Source: Paraburkholderia sp. PGU19
Lineage (GTDB): Bacteria; Pseudomonadota; Gammaproteobacteria; Burkholderiales; Burkholderiaceae
NCBI RefSeq assembly: GCF_013426915.1
Contig: NZ_AP023180.1
Coordinates: forward strand, 1,054,001-1,118,000
Reading direction: 5' to 3'
DNA: 64,000 nucleotides
A program made the position numbers and the translations under genes. Below are positions 34,739 to 43,093 of the stretch, piece by piece. Each line of letters opens with the position of its first letter. Positions within the stretch are counted from its first letter, which is position 1. The notes below the pieces were generated by a model. It was not told where the DNA came from and did no database searches. It worked only from the letters and a program-made list of their open reading frames with translations.

Positions 34739-35731
34739 ATGCAAGTCGTCAAAGCCGCCGCCGTCCAGTTCAGCCCGGTGCTCTATAGCCGCGAAGCAAC
34801 CGTCGCCAAGGTCGTGCAGAAGATCCACGAACTCGGCCAGCAAGGCGTGCAGTTCGCCACCTTCCCGGAAACGGTCGTGCCTTATTACCCTTACTTTGCG
34901 GCCGTCCAGACGGGCATCGAGCTTCTGTCGGGCACGGAACATCTGCGCCTGCTCGAACAGGCTGTGACTGTGCCGTCCGCTGCGACCGACGCGATCGGCG
35001 AAGCCGCGCGAAAGGCCGGCATGGTCGTGTCCATCGGCGTCAATGAGCGCGATGGCGGCACGCTGTACAACACACAATTGCTTTTCGATGCCGACGGTAC
35101 GCTGATCCAGCGCCGCCGCAAGATCACGCCGACGCATTTCGAACGCATGATCTGGGGCCAGGGAGATGGCTCGGGTTTGCGTGCGGTCAACAGCGCAGTC
35201 GGCCGTATCGGCCAGCTCGCATGCTTCGAGCACAACAACCCGCTCGCCCGTTACGCGATGATCGCCGACGGCGAGCAGATCCATTCGGCGATGTACCCGG
35301 GTTCCGCCTTTGGCGAAGGCTTTGCCCAGCGCATGGAAATCAACATCCGCCAGCATGCGCTCGAATCCGGCGCGTTCGTCGTCAATGCGACAGCGTGGCT
35401 GGACGCGGACCAGCAGGCGCAAATCATGAAAGATACCGGTTGTGGAATCGGTCCGATCTCGGGCGGCTGCTTCACCACGATCGTCGCGCCTGACGGCATG
35501 CTGATGGCCGAGCCGCTTCGCTCGGGTGAAGGCGAAGTGATCGTCGATCTCGACTTCGCGCAAATCGACCGCCGCAAGATGCTGATGGACTCGGCCGGTC
35601 ACTACAACCGCCCTGAACTCCTGAGTCTGATGATCGACCGTACGCCGACCGCGCATGTTCACGAACGCGCTGCGCGCCCGATGAACGTCAACGACCAGGG
35701 TGCTAATGATCTCCACACCCAGACTGCATGA
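34739..35731 (+). CDS. Nitrilase
   Basis: A 330-residue carbon-nitrogen hydrolase of the true nitrilase branch. The catalytic triad is E44 (TFPETVVPYYPYF), K128 (RRRKITPTHFER) and C162 (GQLACFEHNNPLARY). The C-F-E-H variant matches the C-W-E-H motif of aliphatic nitrilases. The length is typical. It converts a nitrile to an acid and ammonia in the cytoplasm. The start at 34739 follows CAAGGAG. It is the first enzyme gene after the MarR regulator, with an alpha/beta hydrolase 43 bp downstream. Confidence 0.92.
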   Translation: MQVVKAAAVQFSPVLYSREATVAKVVQKIHELGQQGVQFATFPETVVPYYPYFAAVQTGIELLSGTEHLRLLEQAVTVPSAATDAIGEAARKAGMVVSIGVNERDGGTLYNTQLLFDADGTLIQRRRKITPTHFERMIWGQGDGSGLRAVNSAVGRIGQLACFEHNNPLARYAMIADGEQIHSAMYPGSAFGEGFAQRMEINIRQHALESGAFVVNATAWLDADQQAQIMKDTGCGIGPISGGCFTTIVAPDGMLMAEPLRSGEGEVIVDLDFAQIDRRKMLMDSAGHYNRPELLSLMIDRTPTAHVHERAARPMNVNDQGANDLHTQTA

Positions 35732-35774
35732 CCTGCGAACTTCGAATTACCCCTCTATCGAAGGAGGATTTGCT

Positions 35775-36821
35775 TTGAAAGCAATGATCAGGACCGGCTG
35801 CGCGAGCATCGTCGTCGCGGCGCTGATGGCGGCCGCCTCGCCCGGCTACACGCAAACGTCTGCAACGGATGCACCCGTCGCAACGCATGCGGGCAAGCCA
35901 TCGGCCGCAAAGACGGGCATCTCGGACGCTGCGCTGGTGAAGTCGCTGTCCGGATTCAAGAATGGCTATGCAACCGTGAACGGCGTACGGCTGCATTATG
36001 TGGTCGGCGGCAAGGGCGCGCCGCTCGTGTTGCTGCCCGGATGGCCTGAAACATGGTGGGCCTTCCACAAGATCATGCCGGCGCTCGCCGGGCACTACAC
36101 GGTGATTGCCGTCGATCTGCGCGGCATGGGCGCTTCGTCGAAGCCCGCCGACGGCTACGACAAGAAAACCATGGCCGCCGATATTCACGAACTCGTGCAG
36201 TCGCTGGGTTACGACAAGGCCAGCATTGCCGGCCACGACATTGGCTCGGCCGTCGCATTCGCGTATGCCGCGAACTATCCGCAGGCCACCGACAGGCTCG
36301 TGATGCTCGAACTGCCTCACCCCGATGACAGCCTGCTGTCGTTTCCCCTGCTGCCGCCGCAAGGCAATGTCGGCGACAAGCTCGGTAACGCGCGCCCGTA
36401 CCTCTGGTGGTTCGCATTCAACCAGATTCATGGACTCCCCGAGAAGCTGCTTGCCGGCCGCGTCGGCCTTGAGCAGGACTGGATCTTCACCTACTTTTTG
36501 AAAGATGAAGCCGCGATCGATGCACGCGACCGCGCGGTCTATGAGCACGCGTACGACAGCATCGATGCCATTCGCGCAAGCGACGGCTGGTACCAGGCGC
36601 TGCCGCAAGACGTCGCCGATTACAGGAACTACGGCAAGCTCGATATGCCCGTTCTCGCGATGGGCGGCCCCGCCTACGGGTGGATGAAGAAAGTCATCGG
36701 ACAAAAGGCAACCGATCTGACCACAGTCGAAGTGCAGAACAGTGGCCACTTTGTCCAGGAAGAGCAACCCGAGCTTGTCGCGAAGACGATGCTCGACTTT
36801 CTGCAAGCCACGCACGATTGA
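35775..36821 (+). CDS. Exported alpha/beta hydrolase, epoxide-hydrolase type
   Basis: A 348-residue alpha/beta hydrolase with a signal peptide (about residues 1-27). The oxyanion motif is LLPGWPETWW (HGxP-like with Pro-Gly) and the nucleophile elbow is GHDIGS with Asp155, which indicates ester-intermediate chemistry as in epoxide hydrolases and haloalkane dehalogenases. The catalytic His is in NSGHFVQEEQPE. The TTG at 35775 is chosen as start because AAGGAGG lies seven bases upstream; the ATG at 35784 would be 16 bases from it. Export is unusual for this enzyme type and suggests action on periplasmic epoxides or halides. Confidence 0.85.
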   Translation: MKAMIRTGCASIVVAALMAAASPGYTQTSATDAPVATHAGKPSAAKTGISDAALVKSLSGFKNGYATVNGVRLHYVVGGKGAPLVLLPGWPETWWAFHKIMPALAGHYTVIAVDLRGMGASSKPADGYDKKTMAADIHELVQSLGYDKASIAGHDIGSAVAFAYAANYPQATDRLVMLELPHPDDSLLSFPLLPPQGNVGDKLGNARPYLWWFAFNQIHGLPEKLLAGRVGLEQDWIFTYFLKDEAAIDARDRAVYEHAYDSIDAIRASDGWYQALPQDVADYRNYGKLDMPVLAMGGPAYGWMKKVIGQKATDLTTVEVQNSGHFVQEEQPELVAKTMLDFLQATHD

Positions 36822-36826
36822 TCAAC

Positions 36827-36873
36827 GCATGCATGCAGGCATCCTCGCAATTAAGTGTGTATATGCATGCATA
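36827..36873. repeat. Paired GCATGCATGC-type palindromes before the NmrA-like gene
   Basis: Two related palindromes lie in the 81-bp gap: GCATGCATGC at 36827-36836 and TATGCATGCATA at 36862-36873, with centres about 36 bp apart. They could be a two-site operator for an internal promoter. The composition is low in complexity, so chance is not excluded. Confidence 0.4.
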
Positions 36874-36902
36874 AATCAAACTCTGTTTAGAAGGTAGCTG
36901 AT

Positions 36903-37835
36903 ATGACAACGAAACCTGTTCACGACCGGCCCATTCTCGTCACGGGCGCCGGAGGGGCAATCGGCGGAATCGGCCGCAACGTGACCGCAACGCTGCTCGC
37001 AAAGGGCTACACCGTACGGGCGCTGGTCCGCAAGGAAGACGAACGCGCCGATGAGTTGCGCCGGCTTGGCGCCGAAGTCATGGTCGGCGATCTGACCGAC
37101 CTCGCCTCGATGCACCGCGCGATCGAAGGCTGTTCGCGTGTCTATTTCGGCATGTCCGTCTCCGCGGCGTACCTTGAGGCGACCGTCAATGTTGCTGCCG
37201 TGGCGCGTCATCATGGCGTCGACGCGATCGTGAACATGTCGCAAATGACGGTCACGGAAATGAGTATCACGGAAACCACCGACAGCCCTCAGCACAAACT
37301 GCATTGGCTTGCCGAGCAGGTCTTGCAGTGGTCGGGGCTGCCCGTCGTCACGGTACGGCCGACGGCGTTTCTCGAGAGTTTCTTCCTGACGCTTGGCGCA
37401 GCCGGCGTGCGCGACAACGACGAACTCGCCCTGCCGCTCGGCAACAGCAGGACATCACCCATTTCTGCCGTTGACGTCGCGAACGCGGTGTCGGTGATTC
37501 TCGAAGATCCGGCGCCGCATATCGGCAAAATCTATAACCTGACGGGTCTCGAATCGACCGATCTCGAGCAGGCCGCGCGCGTGTTTTCGGAAGCGCTCGG
37601 CCGGCCCATCCGATACCGGAATGTGCCCGTCGCGCCGTGGTCCGACAAACTGCGCGAACTCGGCATTCCCGCGCACGTCGTCAATCATCTGGTCGTGATG
37701 GCCGACCTGCATGTGCAGGGGCGGTATGACCGCATGACGAACGATCTGTTCGAACTCACGGGCCACAAGCCCATGAGCATGTACGACTTCGTGAAGCTGC
37801 ACGTCGCCGACTTCACGCCCAACGCAACGCACTGA
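36903..37835 (+). CDS. NmrA-like NAD(P)-binding protein
   Basis: A 310-residue atypical short-chain dehydrogenase of the NmrA / NAD(P)H-quinone-sensor group. The nucleotide-binding motif is VTGAGGAIGGIGRNV (a longer Gly-rich loop than the usual GxxGxxG), followed by LVRKEDERADELRRLGAEVMVGDLTD. There is no Tyr-x3-Lys catalytic pair, so it may be a redox sensor or a non-classical reductase. GNSRTSPISAVDVANAV is a family block. It lies between the two epoxide-hydrolase-type genes, 21 bp before the second. Confidence 0.82.
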   Translation: MTTKPVHDRPILVTGAGGAIGGIGRNVTATLLAKGYTVRALVRKEDERADELRRLGAEVMVGDLTDLASMHRAIEGCSRVYFGMSVSAAYLEATVNVAAVARHHGVDAIVNMSQMTVTEMSITETTDSPQHKLHWLAEQVLQWSGLPVVTVRPTAFLESFFLTLGAAGVRDNDELALPLGNSRTSPISAVDVANAVSVILEDPAPHIGKIYNLTGLESTDLEQAARVFSEALGRPIRYRNVPVAPWSDKLRELGIPAHVVNHLVVMADLHVQGRYDRMTNDLFELTGHKPMSMYDFVKLHVADFTPNATH

Positions 37836-37856
37836 ACAAGCCCGGAGACCGATTCC

Positions 37857-39209
37857 ATGTCAAAAGACACGCCCCAATCCTCAGCACGCCGGCACTTTGT
37901 CGGGATGGCCGCTGCGGCGCTCGCGGCAGGCTCGCTGAGCCGGCTCGCCTTCGGAGAAACGAGCCCGGCAATCGGCAAGATTACCGAACCCGCGAACGGC
38001 GACAAGACGGCGATCCGGCCGTTCCGCGTTCACGTCCCGGACTCGCAACTCGTCGACATGCGGCGGCGCATCAAGGCCACGCGCTGGCCGGATCGCGAGA
38101 CGGTGCCCGACGAATCGCAGGGCATTCAGCTCGCCACCATCCAGGGGCTCGCCCAATACTGGGCGACCGGCTATGACTGGCGTAAATGCGAAGCGCGGCT
38201 GAATTCTTATCCGCAATTCATGACCGAGATCGACGGGCTCGACATCCATTTCATTCACGTGCGATCGAAGCACGAAAACGCGATGCCGTTGATCGTCACG
38301 CACGGCTGGCCCGGCTCGGTCATCGAGCAGTTCAAGATCATCGACCCGCTCGTCAATCCGACCGCGTACGGCGCACCGGCTTCCGACGCATTCCATCTTG
38401 TGATTCCATCGTTGCCGGGCTACGGCTGTTCGGCGAGACCGACGACCACGGGCTGGGGACCGGAGCGCACCGCGCGCGCGTGGGTCACGTTGATGAAACG
38501 GCTGGGTTATGAGCGCTTTGCTTCGCAAGGCGGTGACCTCGGCGGCATTGTCACGAACATCATGGCCAAACAGGCACCGCCCGAACTGATCGGCATCCAT
38601 GTGAACTTCCCTGCCGCTGTTCCGGCCGAAATCCTGAAGGCGCTGGCTGCGGGTGACCCGATGCCGGCCGGCTTATCCGACGAGGAGAAGCACGCGTACG
38701 ATCAATTGAGCGCCAACTTCAAGAAAAAGCGCGGTTACGCGTTCGAAATGGGCACGCGGCCGCAGACGCTGTATGGACTCGCCGACTCACCCGTCGCGCT
38801 GGCTTCCTGGCTGCTCGATCACGGCGACGGCTACGGCCAGCCCGCTGCTGCATTGAGCGCAGCCGTGCTCGGCCATCCCGTCAACGGTCATTCCGCAGGC
38901 GCACTGACGCGCGACGACATACTCGACGACATCACGCTGTACTGGGTGACCAACACGGGCATTTCGGCAGCGCGTTTCTACTGGGAGTCACACGCGAACT
39001 TCTTCCTCGCGGCCGACGTCAACGTGCCTGCCGCCGTGAGCGCTTTCCCGGGAGAAAACTACCAGGCGCCGAAGTCCTGGACCGAAAAGGCCTATCACAA
39101 TCTGATTTACTTCAACAAGCCTGAAACAGGCGGGCACTTTGCGGCATGGGAAGAGCCGATGATCTTCGCGAACGAAGTGCGCACGGGGTTAAGGCCCTTG
39201 CGCACCTGA
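37857..39209 (+). CDS. Epoxide hydrolase with EHN domain, Tat-type signal
   Basis: A 450-residue epoxide hydrolase. The N-terminus SARRHFVGMAAAALAAGSL resembles a twin-arginine signal. The EHN domain covers about residues 53-165 (IRPFRVHVPDSQLVDMRRRI ... WRKCEARLNSYPQF). The oxyanion motif is HGWPGS, the nucleophile elbow is GGDLGG with Asp227, and the catalytic His is in ETGGHFAAWEEP. It resembles juvenile-hormone / microsomal-type epoxide hydrolases, which open epoxides to diols. It is the last gene of the MarR-nitrilase cluster, and is the second exported hydrolase there. Confidence 0.9.
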   Translation: MSKDTPQSSARRHFVGMAAAALAAGSLSRLAFGETSPAIGKITEPANGDKTAIRPFRVHVPDSQLVDMRRRIKATRWPDRETVPDESQGIQLATIQGLAQYWATGYDWRKCEARLNSYPQFMTEIDGLDIHFIHVRSKHENAMPLIVTHGWPGSVIEQFKIIDPLVNPTAYGAPASDAFHLVIPSLPGYGCSARPTTTGWGPERTARAWVTLMKRLGYERFASQGGDLGGIVTNIMAKQAPPELIGIHVNFPAAVPAEILKALAAGDPMPAGLSDEEKHAYDQLSANFKKKRGYAFEMGTRPQTLYGLADSPVALASWLLDHGDGYGQPAAALSAAVLGHPVNGHSAGALTRDDILDDITLYWVTNTGISAARFYWESHANFFLAADVNVPAAVSAFPGENYQAPKSWTEKAYHNLIYFNKPETGGHFAAWEEPMIFANEVRTGLRPLRT

Positions 39210-39341
39210 AGTGCGAAGCGCTCCGACGCGCATGCGTCGGAGTGCCCGTCGATGTAATCGTGCCAGTCGGGCCCATGCGGCGCCATCCGCCCGCCTCGTT
39301 CGATGAACATTGGCGCGCATGTCTGATATTCCTCGAAAAAT

Positions 39342-39353
39342 GGCAATATTGCC
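39342..39353. promoter_or_regulatory. GGCAATATTGCC palindrome upstream of a LysE exporter
   Basis: A perfect 12-bp palindrome 61 bp before the LysE-family start codon. A similar but imperfect motif, TGGCAGTATCGCCA, occurs at 32894-32907 just before the GlxA-type regulator. The shared pattern TGGCARTATYGCC may be a binding site for a regulator of the GlxA/AraC type; this is inference. Confidence 0.4.
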
Positions 39354-39414
39354 GCTCCCGCCCGTTTCGGCAAAGCCCGATAATCTGGCGATCTTCCGTT
39401 GCTGGAACCCAAAC

Positions 39415-40047
39415 ATGACTGGAAACGCCTATCTCTCGACAAACCTGCTACTCGCCTATGCAGCGTATTTCGTTGGCACCGCGAGTCCAGGGCCGAGCAA
39501 CCTTGCCATTATTTCCATAGCGGCCAGTCACGGCCGGAAAGCGGCGTTAATGTTCGCACTCGGTGTCATCTCGGGGTCGATGTTTTGGGCGACGGTGGCA
39601 ACGCTAGGCGTGTCAGCAGCCCTGATCGCTTATTCTCAATTCATCATTGCGGTCAAGATTTTTGGTGGTCTATATCTCTTGTGGCTAGCCTTCAAATCCG
39701 GACGCAATGCGCTTGCGACAACAGCGGCATCCGCACTGAAGGTGGAGCAAACGCCGACATTGACGAGTGTCTACTCTCGCGGAGCGATGCTTCATCTCAC
39801 CAATCCAAAAGCGATCCTCGTGTGGGTTTCGATTGTGGCGCTATCGTCGAACAGCACAGGATCTGCCCATAGCGCTCTGATTGCAGGCTGTGCGGCTATC
39901 GGATGTCTGGTGTTCGGGGGTTATGCCGTACTGTTTTCAACGGACTCGGCTCGCAGGTTGTACGTGCGGACGCGTCGCGCCCTGGAAGGATGCCTGGCCA
40001 TCGTATTCGGGATTGCGGGCCTCAGAGTTTTGGCGTCGCGTGTCTAG
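39415..40047 (+). CDS. LysE/RhtB-family amino-acid exporter
   Basis: A 210-residue membrane protein with five to six hydrophobic segments. The family motif is GTASPGPSNLAIISIAASHGRKAAL near the N-terminus, followed by GGLYLLWLAFKSGRNAL and HLTNPKAILVWVSIVAL. RhtB/LysE proteins export amino acids such as threonine, homoserine lactone or lysine. Base composition is somewhat more AT-rich than the genes before it. It is a single gene, and the regulator that controls it is not adjacent. Confidence 0.88.
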   Translation: MTGNAYLSTNLLLAYAAYFVGTASPGPSNLAIISIAASHGRKAALMFALGVISGSMFWATVATLGVSAALIAYSQFIIAVKIFGGLYLLWLAFKSGRNALATTAASALKVEQTPTLTSVYSRGAMLHLTNPKAILVWVSIVALSSNSTGSAHSALIAGCAAIGCLVFGGYAVLFSTDSARRLYVRTRRALEGCLAIVFGIAGLRVLASRV

Positions 40048-40371
40048 CCGGTTTCAACACTGACTGGTCCAATGTCTTACCGCAGGGAGTCGTGCTATTT
40101 CGGTCGGAAGCGAACCGACGCCTGACGCATCGATCGTGGCAGGGCCGTAGTGGTATGGCGGGCGCACGAGCAGCACGGCGAGCCGCCGGCCAGGACTCAG
40201 GCTCCGATGACAAACGGGAGCCGCCCTGGCACCCGGTCACCGATCAGCATTACCCCGCGAAGCGCCCGGACGCTTCGTAACACAGGTCCATGCCGTTCGC
40301 GCGAATCGCCGCCCCTCCAACCGCCGTTCTGCTCTGTTTTGCGCGTGGATCACGCCACGCGCAACGCTGCG
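40048..40371. other. Convergent intergenic region with a hairpin
   Basis: This 324-bp stretch separates the LysE exporter from the convergent PEP-mutase-family gene. It has no supported gene. A perfect 10-bp inverted repeat (TTGCGCGTGG / CCACGCGCAA, 6-nt loop) at 40339-40364 lies 7 bp beyond the stop of the minus-strand gene and probably marks its mRNA end. Confidence 0.6.
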
Positions 40372-41211
40372 TTAATCGGGCTTGCGCACGGACGCGAACA
40401 GATCGGTGATCTCCTTCATCGTCGCCGCTTCGTTCGTGTACGTGAAGGTGCCGCGCCCGAGCATCTCATTGGCGGCGCGCAGCAACGCACCCAGCGCCGC
40501 GCGAGCAAGCGCCCCGCCGACGCTGATCCGCTTCACGCCCATCTGCGCGAGATCGTCGACGGAAAACGGCATGCCCGCCATGCCCATCAGCACATTGACG
40601 GGCCGGTCGACGGAACTGACGACGGCGGCGATATCCTCGCGCGTTTTCAGGCCCGGCGCATAGAGCACGTCGGCGCCCGCTTCCTGGAAAGCCTGCAGGC
40701 GGCGGATCGTATCCGCGAGATCGGCGCGGCCGTTCAGATAGTTCTCCGCGCGCGCCGTCAGCGTGAACGGAAACGGCAGCGAACGGGCGGCTTCGACTGC
40801 GGCACGCACGCGCTCGACGGCGAGTTCATGTGCGTAGATGGGATCGCCGGCGCGGCCCGTCGCGTCCTCGATCGAGCCACCGACGACGCCCGCCGCAGCC
40901 GCCTGGCGAATCGTCTCGGCCGCATCTTCCGGCGTATCGCCGAAGCCGTTTTCGAGGTCCGCGCTGACGGGCAGATCCGTCGACGGCGCGAGTTCGGCGA
41001 GATGCCGGATCATCTGCTCGCGGCCGACGGCGTTGTCCGGCAAGCCCAGCGTGAATGCGTACCCGGCGCTCGTGGTCGCGAGCGCCTTGAAGCCGAGTGC
41101 TTCGAGCAGGCGCGCGGAGCCGATGTCCCACGGATTGGGAATGATGAACGGCTCGCTGGCCTCGTGAAGCGCGCGAAACGCCCGCGCCTTGTCTGCTTGT
41201 GTTGTTGTCAT
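40372..41211 (-). CDS. Isocitrate lyase / PEP mutase family protein
   Basis: A 279-residue TIM-barrel protein of the isocitrate lyase / PEP mutase superfamily. Typical parts are IIPNPWDIGSARLLEALGFKALATTSAG, SADLENGFGDTPEDAAETI (metal-binding DxE-type region), GGSIEDATG and FTLTARAENYLNG. Members of this small cluster include oxaloacetate decarboxylase and carboxyphosphonoenolpyruvate mutase-like enzymes. The KKCG motif of isocitrate lyases is absent. No phosphonate genes are adjacent, so a lyase acting on a carboxylic acid is more likely. Confidence 0.82.
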   Translation of the reverse strand: MTTTQADKARAFRALHEASEPFIIPNPWDIGSARLLEALGFKALATTSAGYAFTLGLPDNAVGREQMIRHLAELAPSTDLPVSADLENGFGDTPEDAAETIRQAAAAGVVGGSIEDATGRAGDPIYAHELAVERVRAAVEAARSLPFPFTLTARAENYLNGRADLADTIRRLQAFQEAGADVLYAPGLKTREDIAAVVSSVDRPVNVLMGMAGMPFSVDDLAQMGVKRISVGGALARAALGALLRAANEMLGRGTFTYTNEAATMKEITDLFASVRKPD

Positions 41212-41331
41212 GGCGGCTCCATCAGTCGCGCAAGTGGACGCGAAAGGTTCGGAATATGCGGAATGGGAAGTTTTGCCCAGCCTGTCTCGTGACCGGGCAA
41301 ACGCAGAAGATGCGCAGGTTGCGCCGCTTGC

Positions 41332-41757
41332 TCAGGTTTCGAGCTTCGCGTCCATCGTGATCGTTGCGTTCAACACCTTCGAGATCGGGCAACCGGCCTT
41401 GGCGTCGGCCGCGGCCTTGTCGAATGCGGCCTTGTCGCCGCCCGGAATCTTCACCACGACGTCCAGATGCGAGGCCGTCACCGCGAAGCCGCCGCCGTCC
41501 TTGTCGAGCGTGACGGTGGCCGTGGTCGCGATGCGTTCCGGTTTGATGTTCGCCTTGCCGAGTTCCGCCGACAACGCCATCGAAAAGCATCCCGCATGCG
41601 CCGCCGCAATCAGTTCTTCGGGGTTCGTGCCGATGCCGTTTTCGAAGCGCGTCGCGAACGAATACTGCGTGTCCTTGAGCACGCCGCTATCGGTGGAGAT
41701 CGAGCCCTTGCCGTCTTGCAGACCGCCCTGCCAGATTGCTGATGCTTTGCGCTTCAT
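41332..41757 (-). CDS. OsmC-family peroxiredoxin
   Basis: A 141-residue OsmC/Ohr-fold protein that reduces organic or fatty-acid hydroperoxides with thiol chemistry. The two catalytic cysteines are C57 (AAAHAGCFSMALS) and C123 (KAGCPISKVLNA). The N-terminal MKRKASAIWQGGLQDGKG is the OsmC rather than the Ohr type. The length is typical. The start at 41757 follows CAGGAGCGACT, and an upstream Met is less likely. It is monocistronic. Confidence 0.9.
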   Translation of the reverse strand: MKRKASAIWQGGLQDGKGSISTDSGVLKDTQYSFATRFENGIGTNPEELIAAAHAGCFSMALSAELGKANIKPERIATTATVTLDKDGGGFAVTASHLDVVVKIPGGDKAAFDKAAADAKAGCPISKVLNATITMDAKLET

Positions 41758-42083
41758 TAGTCGCTCCTGTGTCGCGTTCGCGCTGCCGCGTTCCCAACCA
41801 CGATGCCGGCCGCGACGGTCCCGCCCGGAATCACGCGGCATCGGCATCGGTCACGCGTGCTGCGCCAAACCCGTGGGCCGTGGGCGTGGACCGAAGCTTC
41901 ATCATAGGCGGATATCGGTGGCACTGCCGTGAAGCGGCGCGCATGGCCATTATTTCATCCACAGCAAGAATCTTTATCCAATCTGCCGCTTTTTTCATCA
42001 CCCTGGCGGAAATACACTCTGGTCAACGGTTCGGACATCGGTGTTCAAACCGAACCGATCAACAAATGTTCTCGGAGGTCATC

Positions 42084-42377
42084 ATGAAATCGCTTCTTTC
42101 CGCAGTGGTCGTCGCATCCGCTCTGATCGTTCCCGCCGCCGCGTTCGCGCAGCAAGCCAATGGCCCCGTGACGCGCGCGCAAGTCCAGGCTGAACTGGTC
42201 GCCGCGCAGCAAAACGGCTCGCTGGACCAGAACGACGTCGCATATCCGGCCGCCAAGCCGCAATTCGGCGCAACGTCGGAATCGACGGAAGTCGGCGGCG
42301 TGACGGCTGGCTCGTCGCAATCGGGCAAGCGTCCGAGCGTCGAACAGCGCATCTTCTCGACGTTCCGCGGCAACTAA
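42084..42377 (+). CDS. DUF4148 exported small protein
   Basis: A 97-residue secreted protein with a signal peptide (MKSLLSAVVVASALIVPAAAFAQ) and the DUF4148 core VTRAQVQAELVAAQQNGSLDQNDVAYPA. These small periplasmic proteins are abundant and multicopy in Burkholderia and relatives, and their function is unknown. The start at 42084 is preceded by CGGAGGTC. A strong intrinsic terminator lies 67 bp after the stop. Confidence 0.88.
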   Translation: MKSLLSAVVVASALIVPAAAFAQQANGPVTRAQVQAELVAAQQNGSLDQNDVAYPAAKPQFGATSESTEVGGVTAGSSQSGKRPSVEQRIFSTFRGN

Positions 42378-42444
42378 GCATTTTTCGCCGTGACGTGACG
42401 CCGCGCGTGTGATTCGCCGATCACGCGCCGCCGTCGAAACAACG

Positions 42445-42488
42445 AAGGCCCCGGCTGACTCACGAAGTCAGCCGGGGCCTTTGCTTTT
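42445..42488. terminator. Strong intrinsic terminator, bidirectional
   Basis: A perfect 16-bp stem (AAGGCCCCGGCTGACT / AGTCAGCCGGGGCCTT) with a 5-nt loop, followed by TGCTTTT. It sits between the DUF4148 gene and the convergent CMD-family gene and can serve both. Confidence 0.92.
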
Positions 42489-42506
42489 GTCGCGCTTGAC
42501 GCGCGC

Positions 42507-43061
42507 TTATTCGGGGAACGGCAGCGAGTCCTGCCCTTGCGCGCGCATGCCGAACACGTTCAGCGTCATTGCGACCAGCGCGTAATAGCCGAGCAGCCCG
42601 ACCAGATTGATTGCGACCTCGTGGCCGAAGCGTTCGACCGTCTTCGCGTAGGTCGCGTCGGACACGCGCTTCGCGTCGTACAGTTCCGTCGCGAATGCGT
42701 AGATGAGCGCATCGTCAGCTTCGGCGAACGAAGGCGTCTGACCCAGGCGGATCGCCTCGGCGTCATCGGCGCGCACGCCTGCGTCGATGGCGATCGGATA
42801 GTGGATGAACCACTCGGCCTGCGCCTGCCAGCGAGAGGCCGTGACGAGGATCGCCAGTTCCGACAGCCGCAGCGGCAAGCCCGTCTTGTAGCGGCAGAAG
42901 GCGCCGAGCCGTTGCGCGTGCTGCGCGAGTTCGGGGCTATGAATCCAGCCGAGAAACGGCCCGTTCAGATTGCCGCGCGGTCCCGACAGGATTTCGTCGA
43001 GCACGGCTTTCTGGTCGGGTGTCGCGTGACTGGCGTCGAAAGAAGGCAGGCGGTTGGTCAT
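42507..43061 (-). CDS. Carboxymuconolactone decarboxylase family protein
   Basis: A 184-residue protein of the carboxymuconolactone decarboxylase / AhpD-like fold. Typical parts are PFLGWIHSPELAQHAQRLGAFCRYKTGLPLRLSELAILVTASRWQAQAEWFIHYP and RFGHEVAINLVGLLGYYALVAMTLNVFG. The CxxC redox pair of AhpD is missing; only one Cys (about residue 56) is present, so peroxidase activity is unlikely. It is the last gene of the operon that follows the RpiR regulator, 32 bp after the aminotransferase. Its role there is unknown. Confidence 0.82.
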   Translation of the reverse strand: MTNRLPSFDASHATPDQKAVLDEILSGPRGNLNGPFLGWIHSPELAQHAQRLGAFCRYKTGLPLRLSELAILVTASRWQAQAEWFIHYPIAIDAGVRADDAEAIRLGQTPSFAEADDALIYAFATELYDAKRVSDATYAKTVERFGHEVAINLVGLLGYYALVAMTLNVFGMRAQGQDSLPFPE

Positions 43062-43093
43062 GAATCGCTCTTCGTGCAGGGTGGGGGGGTCGA

